This document shows, in pieces, positions 23,247 through 35,800 of a stretch of 64,000 nt of DNA. This DNA comes from Hawksworthiomyces lignivorus (Eukaryota; Ascomycota; Sordariomycetes; Ophiostomatales; Ophiostomataceae). The stretch's first letter is position 1; each line of letters starts with the position of its first letter. The stretch is taken from NCBI GenBank assembly GCA_002917075.1, contig NTMA01000041.1:186001-250000 (forward strand), in the 5' to 3' direction. Position numbers and translations under genes: made by a program. Under the pieces are notes generated by a model that ran no database searches, was not told where the DNA came from, and saw nothing but the letters and a program-made list of their open reading frames with translations.

Positions 23247-24003
23247 TTACTCGTCACCACCCTTCTTCTTCTTCTTACTTGGGGCGCCGCCGCTGCTTTC
23301 CCGCTGCAGATGTACAACCAGCCGTGTCCAGCTCTCCTCTTTGTCCCACTCAAAGCCAGTGAGGTATGGCAAGTCCAGCTCGTCATCAGCCTGGGAGGGT
23401 TAGCTTGTGCTCTCGATGATCGGTGTAAACAAGGTTATGGAGATAGAGGAAAGGCCGGCCGGCATATCCGACGGCATAATAGACAACATACCCTCTTCTT
23501 AAACGCCTTGTGAATAGCATCCAGTGCGTCCTTGATGGTGACGCCCTTCATGTTCCGTGCAGTTACCTCCAGACCGAGTGGGAAATGCAAGTCAATCTTC
23601 TTGACTGGTGGGGTGGTAAGGAGCTTCTTGAGAATGTCCTTATCCTCAACCGTTGATGGGGAGGTGTTGATTTTCCTAGACTGTTAGCATTGGCCTGTGA
23701 CTATGGATAGGCAGAGAGAACTGTCACGCCGAGACTTCAACATCACTTACCATCCTGTTTTTTGTGTCTCCTTCGCAATTGAGAGCTCAGTGCCCTCGGC
23801 CTCTGCGAGTATTCTGTCAGCTCTTCGTCACTTTCTAAGGGCACGCTGTGATGGTTCGACGGATTAGGGAACTCACCTAGATCATTGATGTTCCGAACAT
23901 CTGGGTTGGATACGGAGCCAGTCTTCTTGTGGCCCCTTTCCTTTGGCGGAGACGACGACAGACCCTGGACGGCGGAGTCGACCTTCTTTAATGGTTCTGA
24001 CAT
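23247..24003 (-). CDS. Small protein with DUF6699-like C-terminal region
   Basis: Four exons: 23877-24003, 23751-23802, 23492-23675 and 23247-23390 (168 aa). The introns are 74, 75 and 101 nt with donors GTGAGT, GTAAGT and GTATGT, and branch sites such as TGCTAAC and GCTAAC. Phases agree at every junction. The first ~60 residues are polar and probably disordered. From about residue 60 there is a compact region (TGWKINTSPSTVEDK, KKIDLHFPLGLEV, GVTIKDALDAIHKAFKKR, LPYLTGFEWDKEESWTRLVVHL). It ends in a Lys-rich tail KKKKKGGDE. The PLG...VTIKDALDAIHKAF pattern resembles the small fungal domain called DUF6699; I am fairly sure of the gene model and less sure of the family name. The function is unknown. 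Confidence 0.8.
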
Positions 24004-25742
24004 TTTTGATGATATGAAAATGGGAATTGCCTCAAAGAGAAGAAATTGATTGTTTCAGATAGTCTATATGCAGACGAGAGAACACAAAGAGGTAAACGCA
24101 ATTAGTAAGGATAATGGCAAATTGTGCATGGGGAAAGACCGCAACGATTTACATTGCCTGATAGCACAAAACGGATGATGGCACGCGAGAGAGAGCAAGC
24201 AGTAGATTGATGAAAGGACAGAGAGCCCAGCGTGGAGGTATCCAAAAATAGACTTACAAGATGATTCGAGGATAGCTGCAGCCTTGCAGGAAGTGTGGTG
24301 TGATGGGATGGTTTGCTTGTGTGCGAGATAACAGGAAAACGAGAAGCTTCAAGAGAGAAGACTGAGGAGGAAAGGAAGAGAAGGAGAAGAGGAAAGAGGG
24401 GGAGAAGAGAGGGAAAATAAAGGAAGAAATGGGAAGGAGGGAGGGAGGGGCTAGAAATGGGATGGGAAAGAGGGGGCCCTTCAAACAGGATGGCAAAGAC
24501 AGGAGAGGGGAAGGTGCGATGCGAGCGGAAAAGGGGGATGTGTGAGTGCAAGAGTGCGTGAGGGCGTGAGAGAGTGAGGGCGTGTAGAGCGACCGCGATT
24601 CGCAAGGCAGAAGGTACGTAGTTGTAGGTATACGAGGCGAGGCAGGAGCGGATTGCTCAGCGAGGAACAAGCGCGGAGTTGAGGGGAGGGGGATCTTCGG
24701 CAACGCAACAGGAAGTGGCAGCTGCGACCCTTCATCGCCTCTCGGTGTTTGTTTCCCTTCTATTGCTCCAGTGCTCTTATTGCTATGACTCTTACTATTT
24801 GCCCTTCATCTTACTACGACTACGAACACGTTACGCCCTAGAGGTAGCATAATATCGGGATGCGGGATTGGGATTGGGTTAACAGGGTTCCTGCGTCAAA
24901 CAAGGCGGCATCACAAAGAATGAGGTCACGAGCTAACAAAGGCGAATGGAAACGGAGCTGAGCTACGCGCATGCTAAATGTGGAGGGGGGAAATAAGAAG
25001 GGGGCGATTGATTACCTGGATGGCGCGCCAACGATCAGCTTGTGAGTAATTTCCCATGCTTTGTGCAAGATTGCCTAGAGCATGTGTTCTTACAAAGTCT
25101 AACCACGAGTTAGAACATGCACACAAGAGATGGAATGTGGGAGAAGGGTGTTTGCATCAGTATGGGCGCCCAGCTGCGAGAATGTCGGATGTACACTTTG
25201 TGAGACGTTTTTGCTGGGACGATGTTTGCGGCTGGGACCATCAATTTCCTTTCTGCTTGTCCCGCTTCACTTCGTCGGCCACGCCAGCGCCCCCAACGCT
25301 TTTTCTGTGAGCAGCTTTTGCGACCAAGAAACGCAGCAGCTCACCTGTCTTTCCGGGGGCTCCTCGCCCACGGAATGCGCGGGCACCTGACGTGACGGGG
25401 GCGGGGAAGTGTTGCAGGCCAGATCAGCTCTTCCCATTCAATGTCCCGTTTAATGTCCCATTCAATTACGATACGAAAGAGGGACACACAAGTTTAATTG
25501 CCCCGAAGCAGAAGTAAGCAGCAGTGCTCCTCTCAATGGGCGCAGTTTCAGCAAAGCCAGAGCTCTTGGATGATTGCGTCTCGCCATCCCTTGCTCTGAA
25601 TCGCGTGACCACCTCTCACCACACAAGGCGGAAGACAAGGAAACGTTGGCTGATGAGGGGGCGTGACATAATTAATGGCCCGACGGGTGAGAGACAATGA
25701 GGTCAATGCTCCACTATGGTGCAGTGCGAGCTCTGCTGTGGG

Positions 25743-25772
25743 CCAGCCTGTGGACCAGCCTGTGGACCAGCT
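25743..25772. repeat. 12-bp direct repeat (CCAGCCTGTGGA)
   Basis: Two perfect adjacent copies of CCAGCCTGTGGA followed by the first half of a third. Confidence 0.85.
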
Positions 25773-26313
25773 TCGTACTTCTCTGTGCGGGAGGCACTGG
25801 CAAAGGCATGCACAGCTAGCACTGTAAACGGTTTGGCGTTGGGCGGGTCACGGGAACAGTGGGTGACTGGGAAATCCTGGGGAAAAACTGGGGAAGCGGG
25901 TCTACAGTGTGCGTGAGCAGGGCTGTGTTGAGCCTGTGGGAAGAGCCCAAGCTGAAGGAAGAGCTGTCGAAGAAACAACGCCTTGCCAGGGTCAACTGAA
26001 CGAAGAGAAGTCGATTAGCTTGGTTTCGACTTTGATCTTGTTACAGAACTGTGCGAGACTGCCGTCTTTGGGCCAGTTTTGCAACAGCCTTACAAGATCG
26101 CCAAAGAGAGCGAGTGAAGCGGGTGCGAGCACCCAGCAGCGACTCTCCGGTGTCGGAGAATCGCGACCTAGTCTCACCACCTACGAGTATGGCCCCGACT
26201 TTTCAGGCTCCTATGCACATGTGCTCACTTCGTGCCTTGTCGAAAGACCTCTTTTGGTACGATACGATACGATAACCACAACCCACTCCCCAACCATTTA
26301 CAGCCGCCGAGGC

Positions 26314-26340
26314 TGGCTCGACTGGCTCGATTGGCTCGAC
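26314..26340. repeat. 9-bp direct repeat (TGGCTCGAC)
   Basis: Three adjacent copies of TGGCTCGAY. A nearby CGATA pentamer triplet at about 26260-26274 is a separate microsatellite. Confidence 0.85.
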
Positions 26341-27267
26341 TAAGCTTGACCATTCGGCATGACTTCTGTGCAACGAGAGAAAAAAAAAATCGAGGAAACG
26401 AAATCGACAAGGCCACATATCCCCAACGGGCAGTGGTCCATCGTATCCTCTGTTAATTGCATTCTGCAACTGAATGTTGGATTACCGCAATCTATGCACC
26501 AAATGTGGAGAATGTGCAAAAGGTGCCCATCCGGATAAAATCGTTGAGTGAAGTCAGCCGACTATCGTGAGCACCGAAAAAAAGACTCCCAATTATTTTG
26601 GTCTTAGCTGGAGGATGGAAGCGAAGACGAGGTAGACGACAGAGCGTCCCTGAAGACCCCGGGACGAGACAAGATGACATAACGAGAAGTGATGTCCAGG
26701 CCTTGCGACGTCACCGCTAGTATGATTCGCCTGTGCTTTTTGCTTTGAACCCCTTGCAGACAGAAAGCCAGCAGGATCGCTGTCGCACAGCCTCAGCCGC
26801 TTCGAGCAGATCACGGAAACGAAACAGGAATAATGATCCTATATTTATTTATATATAGGAAAAGGCACGGAAGAACACCGAAAATACCAGAAAATCCCCA
26901 AGAGAGATTAATTTACGCCAACATGCACTTGTCCACTTCGCCCTCTTCCTTCTGTTCTTTTCTTGTCCTTCCCGCCATTTTTTCGATTGCCAATTTTCGT
27001 TTTTTCTCTTTTTCCGCTGTTTTTATCGCCCCTCTTTCTCTTCGCTGTTCTTCCGAGCCATGCCTGTTGTGGCCTTTTTTGCGGGCCAGCGTGGCATCCT
27101 CACTGGAGGAGGGGGCACTGCTTTGGGAAAAGAACAGTATTAAAAGGGTATGGCGACAAGACCAAAAAAAAAAAAGGTCAGCAGAGAGATAAAGAAAAGT
27201 CGGTATGAAGAATTAGAGAGAAAAAGGGCAGAAGCGCCGGTTGCGAGTGGAAGAGAATCAAACAAAA

Positions 27268-27274
27268 TATAAAA
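27268..27274 (+). promoter_or_regulatory. TATA box candidate
   Basis: TATAAAA about 205 bp upstream of the ATG at 27480, within an otherwise A-rich stretch. The distance fits a fungal gene with a leader of 150-180 nt rich in CT. Confidence 0.4.
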
Positions 27275-27479
27275 GATGAAAGCGAACTGCTTCATTCTAT
27301 TCTAGTGATTTCGTTCTAGCGTTCATTCATTCAAGCGTGTTAGCAGCGTACGTTTGCTTGTGCTATTTTCTTCTGTTTGATGTGAAATTTTTTCCTGTCC
27401 TACGAGTCGAGTTCCTGTGCAACAAAACGAAAGGTCTTTCTCTCTCTTCACCGAGCCTCCATCCATACTCACCGCAACG

Positions 27480-27845
27480 ATGGATGTATCCTACTTTGCC
27501 GGCGTCTCCTGCCACCGCATCGCCGAGGTCTTATCGATCGGCACTCTGTTCGACGACGAGCAGCGCCTGCTCAACCGCGTGTGGATCATCCTGCTTGGCC
27601 TCGAGGCCTTGCTCGTGCTGATCGGTACTGTATCCGCCATCGTCCAGGCCATCGTAGCTTTCCGTCGGCGACGGCGCCTGGCTCTCAATGGTGGGCGGCC
27701 TGGACGGCGGCGGGTGGTCATCGAGCTGCCGGCCACTGTGATCGAGGAGGAATACGAAGACAGCGGCGACGACAGCTCGCTACCAGCAACCAAATCGACA
27801 AAGCGGTTTACGGCGGTCATGAGCTCGCCTTCGTGGAAAGTGTGA
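27480..27845 (+). CDS. Small single-pass membrane protein
   Basis: A 121-aa single-exon frame from an ATG preceded by a CT-rich leader and a TATA-like box. Residues 33-61 form one long hydrophobic segment (VWIILLGLEALLVLIGTVSA and on). Five arginines follow immediately, which predicts a cytosolic C-terminal side under the positive-inside rule. The rest of the tail contains an acidic patch (EEEYEDSGDD) and Ser/Thr-rich sequence. There is no cleavable signal peptide. I do not recognise a family. GC-rich third positions like those of neighbouring genes support it being real. Confidence 0.6.
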   Translation: MDVSYFAGVSCHRIAEVLSIGTLFDDEQRLLNRVWIILLGLEALLVLIGTVSAIVQAIVAFRRRRRLALNGGRPGRRRVVIELPATVIEEEYEDSGDDSSLPATKSTKRFTAVMSSPSWKV

Positions 27846-28047
27846 AAGAGAATAGTGGGAAACAAAAAAAAAAGCGTTATGCATGGACAACGACTACTGC
27901 TATGGATATGATTCTGAAAGGGTATAAACATTTTGGATCCCACTCTAACTCATCGTATTTTTAGAGAGTCATACATGTTTCTAGATATGCTGACAAAAAT
28001 GTCGCAGTTTACTCAACTAAGGAAAACAAAGGCCTCGACAGAGGTGC

Positions 28048-28080
<33 letters not shown>

Positions 28081-28150
28081 ACGACGCCTTATTTCGACTC
28101 TTGGCGCCTTCCGAACTCGCCGACCCTTTAGGTCTCTGGCGATCGGGCGT
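27846..28150. other. Convergent 3' region containing poly-C
   Basis: A 305-bp stretch between the small TM-protein gene (+) and the AAA ATPase gene (-), holding an uninterrupted run of 32 C residues at 28049-28080. Nothing else of note. Confidence 0.6.
28049..28080. repeat. Homopolymer of 32 C residues
   Basis: An uninterrupted C32 (G32 on the - strand) only 71 bp beyond the stop of the AAA ATPase gene, hence in its probable 3' UTR. Such a long G tract on the transcribed side could form quadruplex structures, or it could be an assembly or gap-joining artefact. Confidence 0.95.
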
Positions 28151-30740
28151 CTAATCGTACAGGTCGGTCTCGCCGGCCGGCGTCGCCTTGGACGCGTGCG
28201 GCGACGTTACGCGGATGCCGTTCTCAAGCCGCTCCAGCGTCATCTCGTGGCCCTTATGCGCGCACCAGGACGTGACCATCTTGACCGCCGTCTTGATCTC
28301 GCGCCCGTTGAGGTTCCACGCCGACAGCTCCTGGAGGTCCTCCTCCGTGAGCGAATTGGCGGCGACCACGGCCGACTCGGCTGCAGTACGTGCGGCTGCG
28401 GCTGCAGTGCTACGTTCGTCTTCGTCGTCTTCCGTGATCTCGACGATCCGCGAGGACGAAGAGGCCCCTCCCTTGCCGTTGCCACTGCGGCTCTCGACAC
28501 GGTCCAGGAACTTGCGCCAGACGGAGAGCCGCGCCTCGGCGGTCAGCGGGCGGAACAGCAGGTGCAGGCTGACACGGCTGCGGAAGGCCGTGTCGATGGT
28601 GTCGTAGAGGTTCGTGGTCAGGAAGATGATGCCGCGGAAGTACTCGAGCTCGCGCAGGAAGATGGACACCAGCTCGTTGCGGGCAATGTCCTGGGGATGC
28701 CGCTCGGCCATGAACACGTCGGCCTCGTCCAGCAGGATGACGGCGTCCCACTCGGTGGCCATCTCGAACACCTTCTTGACGTTGGCGCCGAGCACGGCGG
28801 CGTTGGTGCCGAGGTCCTCGGCCTGTAGGTAAAACAGCGGACGATGGGTGCGGTCGGCCACTGTTTTATGTCAGAGAAGGAGGTCTTGCCAAGTGGGCCT
28901 CGGGGGGGTGAGGGGAATGAGGAGTGGAGGTCGCAACAAAGAGATGAAGGGAGAGGGGGCTGCGTACCTGCTTCGGCGGTCAAGGTTTTACCGGTACCCG
29001 GTGGACCGCTAAGGAGGATGATCAAGCCGTCGCCTTTATTTTCATTTTTGTTAATGTCTAATCAAATAATACCAATTTTACCTCGTCTTTGCTCGATGTG
29101 AAGACTTACCCTTGCCAATGATGACATCGTCCATCTTGGCTTTGGTGTGGCCGTGGCTCTCGACAAAAGACAGGACGAGGTCCTTCTGCTGCTCGTCGTA
29201 TACCAGGTGGTCGAAGGCTTTGTCATTCCACTTGATCGGCCGGAGATCCTCGACAAAGAAGGAGACTACGCCATTGTCAGAAAAAGATACTCAACCAGGG
29301 CAGAGCTCAAATAAAAAAAAGAAACCTACACCACATCTTGTTCTTCAAGGCGTAGCCCTCGACCGTCGGTGACATGAACATGAGGTCGTCCGGCTTGGCC
29401 AGCATGGCGGCCTTGTTGACGGCCTGCTCCTCCTCGGTGAGCCGCTTGATGGTGCCGTTGTCCGACTCGTCCTTGTCGTCTGCCTCTGCGCTCGTCTTCT
29501 TGGCGTCGCCGCCGCTGCTGCTGCTGCTGCCGCTCTTCCGCTGCTGGTGGCGGCGGGGGCGGCTCTGGCGGCCGGTGCCCTCGACGACGCTGCGGGCGGA
29601 CACGGAGTCCTTGCCCTCGCGGACGCCCTGTGCGAGGTGGTGCTTGTTGTAGCCGACGACATCGACGAGGATGCGGCCGTCGACGTTGTGCTTCTCCATC
29701 TTGTTCTGGTCGTTGCGGTGCAGGCCGACGCCGGTGTAGCTGCAGTAGTGCAGGCCCTGGCAGTCGAGGACGAGGCGGCCGCGGGCGGCCATGTCGCGCT
29801 TCATGCGCTCCTGGTCGGCGGCCGGCAGGCAGTCGAGGGGGCAGTGGTCGAACTCGGCGACGGGGCGGTTGCCGGAGAAGCTCATAATCTTGAGCTCCTG
29901 CTTCTCCCACACAAAGGCCTCGCCGTTGAAGCGCAGGACCTGGGTGCGCACGGCCAGGGCGTCAGTCAGCGGCGTGGGCTTGATGTACTCGGTGTCGAGC
30001 ACGCGGCTCAGCACGTCGCAGTTGGCGCCGTGGCTGCGCACGACGGCGTTGCGCGGAAAGTAGGTCCAGGCGTGCTGGAAGGAGATGAGCCCGCGGTCGC
30101 TGAGCTGGCGCCGCTTGGCGCGCACCTCGGCGAACAGCTCGTCCAGCACGCACACGAGCAGCTTCAGAAACGGGTGCAGCGGGTCGGCGTCGGGCGCCAG
30201 CGTGCGCAGCTTGGCCACGATGGCGTCGTAGGCAAAGTACAGCGGGCGGAACGGCGCCATGACGGTCAGCGTGTCCTCCGGGTCGACGTGCACGTCGTCG
30301 GCGCGCAGGATGGGCTCCAGGGCGGCCAGCAGCAGCGGGTTCTGGATGTCAATCTGGTAGTTCTTGAGCGCGAACTTGCCGCCCAGCACCGGCTTCTTCA
30401 TGTCCTTGATCTTGTACACCTTGATGGCGACGCGGTCGTAGGCCCTCGTGGCCGCCTTGCTCATCTGCCGCGGCGGGTAGGTCCGCCAGTTGTAGAACTG
30501 GTCGCTCCCGTTGGGCCCCTCGTACAGCGTCTTGACTGCGACGGCGCTGCCGAAGCCGGCGGCTTCCTTGTCCGCGGCAGAGGCGCCGCCCTTGCCCTTG
30601 GAAGCCGCAGCCGACTTCTCCGCATCAATGCTGTCGGGGTAGTCGGAGAGCGTCTTCTCGTCAACCGTGCGGAACACCTTGCAGCGCCACTTCCAGGCCG
30701 TCTCTTTTATGTCCTCCTTGGATAAGCTAGGGAGATGCAT
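28151..30740 (-). CDS. AAA-family ATPase with DUF7025-like N-terminal region
   Basis: Four exons: 29330-30740, 29110-29265, 28968-29033 and 28151-28860 (780 aa). Intron donors are GTAGGT, GTAAGT and GTACGC; phase 1 is kept at every junction. The large first exon encodes the substrate/adaptor half usual in this fungal family. It includes CVLDELFAEVRAKR, WTYFPRNAVVRSHG and GRILVDVVGYNKHH, and a Ser-rich linker (about residues 385-430). The AAA module follows: Walker A GPPGTGKT (532-539), Walker B ILLDEAD (586-592), the sensor region GIIFLTTNLYDTIDTAF and the arginine-finger region SRVSLHLLFRPL. Such proteins are presumed cytosolic remodelling ATPases of unknown substrate. The acceptor before the third exon (ATAAAG) is weak, but it alone preserves the Walker A frame. 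The start at 30740 is the first Met consistent with the family; the frame stays open further upstream. Confidence 0.88.
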
Positions 30741-32826
30741 TGTGGCTAGTATAATAAGGAACGCTATGGCTGAATAGAAAGAGGAAAATGAGGTGCGATG
30801 CAGGCTAGGAGGAAGAAAAGCAATATGAAATGAGGGTCGGGACCAAAGTAGCAAGGCACCAACAAAGAAGGGAGAAAGTTTATACGCAAGGCAGAGAAGG
30901 CAAAAGACAAGAATATTTGTTCTGCAGCCTTTTGCAGTGTGAATAGGACAAGGAAGAGAGAGATAAAGAAGCGAGTTATCAAAGTAAACAAAAGAGCGGG
31001 AGCTAGAATTAAATAACGAAGCAAGCTCTACAGGCAGACAGAAATGCAAAATCTGACATACATACGCTTTAGATACGAGAGACTCCCACAGCCTCGAGAA
31101 CTAATACTCCATCATAATATCTGTCCGCAGAAGAACACCTCATGCGAAAAGACAGACCTTGCTCTCACATTGTGAACAATCTGAGAGGACGACCGAACGG
31201 CAGCCTAGGCGTAGGACTCATCCGGCTACCGGTGCGGACCAGGGCCAGAGGAACTATCGATCACAAGCCATGTATGTAGGACGTCTGGTTAGCCTTGCTC
31301 ACCTAAACAAGCAAAGTCAGATACGGGTCCAGAGCTCAATGCCGGTACCTCACCCCAGCCGCAGTGGAAGCAACGGGCGCACTGGCGCCATTGGCCTGGT
31401 CCTGGCTGAGCATTTCGGCGGGGTGGGTCAAAGTTTAACATCAAATGAGCCAATGGTGGCGCGTTTCTATGATGCAGCTGGTTTGCCCGAGTGTCTGCCT
31501 GGAGAAAGGGGAGAGTAACAGATGCAAGGTTTATTTATTTGAAGATGCTCTGCTCTGATGTAGCAGAAACCAACGAGCAGAGAAGCTGGCACCCAGTCCA
31601 CACGAGAAAAAATGAGAAATGAGGCCAAGTTTGCGGGAATTCACTGGGAGCCTTGCCGACGGAGGCCTCGATTGCGCTTCTTTGGCTGCCAGCATTCTTA
31701 CATATATATATCTGAGTTTGAGCCAGCGAGCGCATTCGATTTGAAAAGACAGGCATCTTGTCAAGAATAAAAGCGATGCATCATCTGAAGGGCCGTATTC
31801 AAACAACTAGAGGTAAGCGGTGAAAGGCAGCATTAGAGATCGTGAAAGTATGAGTTTGCCTAGGCCGAGACCCAAGGTTTCTCGTAAAAAAGCACACAGC
31901 ATAGGCAGCCGTTAGAGACAATCTTTTTCAGACAAATGCATCAAAGCTAAGATAGAGATAACGTGTAGCGTTGAAAAAGGTGCTAGTTCATGCAGAGCAC
32001 ACTCTTTTTTTGCCGTGTTTACATTCCTCATTCTGCACCACTGATGTAGCAGAAGAATTGCGCGATGATATTCATTTGGTTCCCTTACCGGTGTTCCTGT
32101 TGTTTAGATTTCGTGCTGCCTCTCATCAATAAAATTCTTTTTGAAGAATTTCAGGTGCCCCTAGCAAGAGATGAAGCCAAGATCATAGAGCCTGGATGTG
32201 CTGGCCACGACGGCCTCTGTTTTCGGACCCTAGTTAGCATTTTCCACAAGAGGCGCAGCAACTGAACGATAACAATCGCTAAAAGACGCCACAGATGAAA
32301 AACGAGAGTTGTGCCTCTGAGCGGCATTGATAGTAAGCATCTAGTGATCTACTCTTGTGCGTTCGCCCTTGTTCGCCGCGTTTTGGACCGACGATCGACA
32401 AGACGATTGGAAGCCTACTCAATACACCGCATTTCGAGGCTTGAATGGGTGCTGCCACGCGATTTGCAGCAGTCCATCAAGATAAACACCCCTCCCTACA
32501 GAAGGCCGCCCCAGGCTGAGTGGTCCAACTGTTCTTCTTTGTACGGAGTAAAATAAGCTTTACTTGCTAAGGAAAGGTCGCCCTACACACAATACGACGG
32601 CACCTCTCAACTTAGCCTTGCTTCCCTACATCGGCGTCTTTTATGTATGGGATGCTCTTCCACTAGCTCTACTTTCAGCTGGGTAAATTGCCGTCAGAAC
32701 TACGCGGACTTTTTCAGTCGATAACCAGATGAGGCACCGGTTAGCGGACGGTACGCAGCTGGCGCCGGCCCCCGTTCTCGTCGTTTAACGCTATCTGTCT
32801 CTCGGCTCTGCGGAATTGGCACCGCT
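30741..32826. other. Divergent intergenic region
   Basis: Separates the 5' ends of the AAA ATPase (-) and NLR (+) genes and so holds both promoters. It includes A/T-rich stretches and short open frames without recognisable content. Nothing else is supported. Confidence 0.5.
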
Positions 32827-35800
32827 ATGTCGCGCGCGCTTGCGAACGCCGCACCGCTCAAAGCGGAGATTCGCTTAGCGCAAGCTGTTTCGCTGTTCGA
32901 GGCAGATTTGTCCGGCGAGCAAAAAGCCGCTTTACGGGACCGGAGACTCAAGTCCCGCTCTTCTCCGCCGGGCATCCAAGATGTCATGCGATTTACTGCC
33001 GAGATCGACCGTCGCACGGGGAGGAGCGCTGGCGGGCGGTGTTTTGGACCCCGTCTGACCAATGTGCTGCAAGCTGTGCAGCAGTTCGCGGCGCTGGGGG
33101 ACATAATTATCGGCGGCTCGCAGAACATCATCGCGTGCGGCGTGTGGTCGCTGGTGCGGATGACTCTACTTGTCAGCTGCTGCGTCTCTCTTGTTTCTCT
33201 TCATGCCCCTGCTCTTCTCCACTAATGCTTGCGCAGTCCATCATGAACTATTCTTCCTTCTTTGAAAAGGCGTCGGCTCTTCTCATGATTGTCGGCCGCT
33301 CGGCCCCCCGATATGAAAAACTGGCCCTGCTTTACCCGCGGTCCAAAGATTTACAGTCACAGCTGTTCGAATACTTTATCGTGGTCGTCCGCCTCTGCCA
33401 CCAGCTGCTGCGGCTGTCGAAGAAGTCGGTCCTGGGGCAGCTGGCGTCTTTCCCGAGCGACGCCGAGGTGAAGGCCTACCAGTCCGAGCTCGAGCAGTGG
33501 GCCAATTCTATCCGAGACGAGGTCGATGTGCTGATGGGTGAGGAGCAGAGCTCCCGCTTCAGAATGCTGACCAGGTTCTCTGAGTCGGAGTCCAACCGCC
33601 AGAGGCTGAAGGCGCACGCCAGGGTCCTAGACGCTTGCTCCACCTACGATTACCAGACAGCCTGGAAGGAGATTCGCAAGGCCGGGAACGCCACTTTCTT
33701 CAGCCAGATCCGCGGATACCAGGACTGGGTGGCTCAAGAAGAGTCTTGTACAGTGGTCTGTACAGGCAAGCTAGGATCGGGAAAATCCGTTCTGATGGCC
33801 AATATCGTGGATGACCTTAATCTTCGCAGCCAAAATGCGGTATGTCCTGTTGGGTACTTTTTTTGCCGACACGACACTTCCGAGAGCTTGAGAGCCCGTG
33901 TAGTTCTTGGGTCTCTGGCTCGCCAACTTTTACGCGCGATTCCAGACCTGAGCAGGGCAGAAGAATTCGTCGAAGGCACCTCAACTCTGGATATCGAGGC
34001 AGTCTTCGACCTGCTTCAACGTGTGCTACCACCAAATTTTAAAGCTTTTATTTTGCTAGACGGGATCGACGAATGCGATGATCGCCAGAAACAAGCGTTA
34101 ATTGTACAGCTCCGAAAACTGCAGAATATATTTTCACTCCTGATTTGTGTTTCATTCAGACTGGAAGCTGATAGTGTCCTAAAACTCAACCAAGAGGACT
34201 TTGCAAGCCAGAGCATCATGGAAATTCCTGATGACAATCCTGATATCAGTACCTTCATCAATGCGGAGTTGAGGAGGTGTATACGATCCAGAAAGCTGAC
34301 GATCGGAGATCCTAGGCTCATCATAGAAATCGAGGACGCCCTGCTAAAGGGTGCCCAAGGAATGTTCCTCTGGGTGGCTCTCCAGATTCAATCCTTGCAT
34401 ACCGCGAGGACCGACACGGCCATTCGCGAAGCCCTCGCGGATCTCCCAAAAGATCTCCCAGAAACCTTTTCTCGGATTCTAGAGAAATCGGGAGTGCTAG
34501 GAAAGGATTATCAGGCACGCACCTTGGACCTTGTAATTGCCGCTCGTCGGCCTCTTACACTAGAAGAGCTCCGAGAGGCATTGAGCGTCATTCCGGGCGA
34601 CCCTGACTGGAACCCGGCGCGGCTCCTTAATAACATATATTCGGCACTAGCCTGCTGTGGAAGCCTGATCATTGTCGATGAAGAGGGCTTAACTGTGCGA
34701 CTGATACATCACAGCGTCAAGCAATTCCTTCTCGGGCAATTCAAAGGCTCGATTGGCGGGAAGCTGACCATGGACAACGCCAATAAGACTATGGGAGATG
34801 TCGTCGTCACGTACCTTAATTACGGCGTATTCAATACTGAATTATCTACCTCGGTGGTTCCACAAATACCAACCGATGTTGCACCGTCCAGGATTGTTGA
34901 TTCGTTGGATGCTCCAAACAGAGTGCGAAACTTTGCTTTGACCTTGCTGAAGGCTCGAAGAAGCCCTGACTTCAATATAGGCGAAGTCCTCGCTGACGCA
35001 AGCAAGCTTTTTAAAACCAAAGCTGTCAACCAGTTCCAATTCCACAAGTATGCAGAGGAGAATTGGTTTCCGCACTCATGGCATATCTCAGAACAGAACC
35101 CAAAGATGTACAGTCTGCTGCTAAAGCTCCTCAACCGCTTTATTGACGGCATTACTGCAGAGGGTGTGAATGCTGGCGATGAAGAAGACCGGACTATGCT
35201 CCATAGGGCAGCAGAGAAAGGATACGAGGCGGTCGTCATGCTACTAGTCCAAAAAGGAGCTTCTTTGGCAATGAGAGATATGAAATTTGGCCGGACGCCG
35301 CTGCATTGGGCGACCTTGAACGGACACGAGAGAATTGTCCAATATTTACACGAGAAGGGCGCCGACTTCGATGCAAAGGATGTGTCTAATCAGACGCCGC
35401 TGCATTTGGCGACCTTGAACGGACACGAGGGAATTGTCCAATATTTACTTGAGAAGGGCGCCGACTTCGAGGCAAAGAGTTTGTCCAATCAGACGCCTCT
35501 GTTGTTGGCTGCTGCGGCCGGGAAGACAGCCGTAGTAGAACTGCTGCTCGATAAGGGCGCCGATTCTAACGCAAGGAATAACCTTTATCAGACGCCACTG
35601 CTGCTGGCCACCGCGAATGGATATCAAGATATCGTAAAGCTTTTAATCGACAAAGGTGCCAATATTAATGAGACGAATCTTCAACTGGCACCGCTGCTGC
35701 TAGCCGCCGCGGGTGGACATCGAGACATCGTAGAGCTTTTACTCAACAAAGGTGCCAACATCGAGGCAAAAGATAACTCTGGTGAAACATCGCTTGTCAT

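Larger units (their letters stand above)
24004..27479. other. Intergenic region
   Basis: The part next to 24004 (to about 24750) is strongly pyrimidine-rich on the - strand, as expected for the long leader and promoter of the DUF6699-like gene. The remainder holds short direct repeats at 25743-25772 and 26314-26340 and no supported gene. Near the right end a TATAAAA box at 27268-27274 precedes the small TM-protein gene. Confidence 0.5.

Noticed and set aside
29547..30725. 392-codon open frame on the + strand
   Set aside because: Antisense shadow of the first exon of the AAA ATPase gene; Val/Gly/Ala-rich with no domain.
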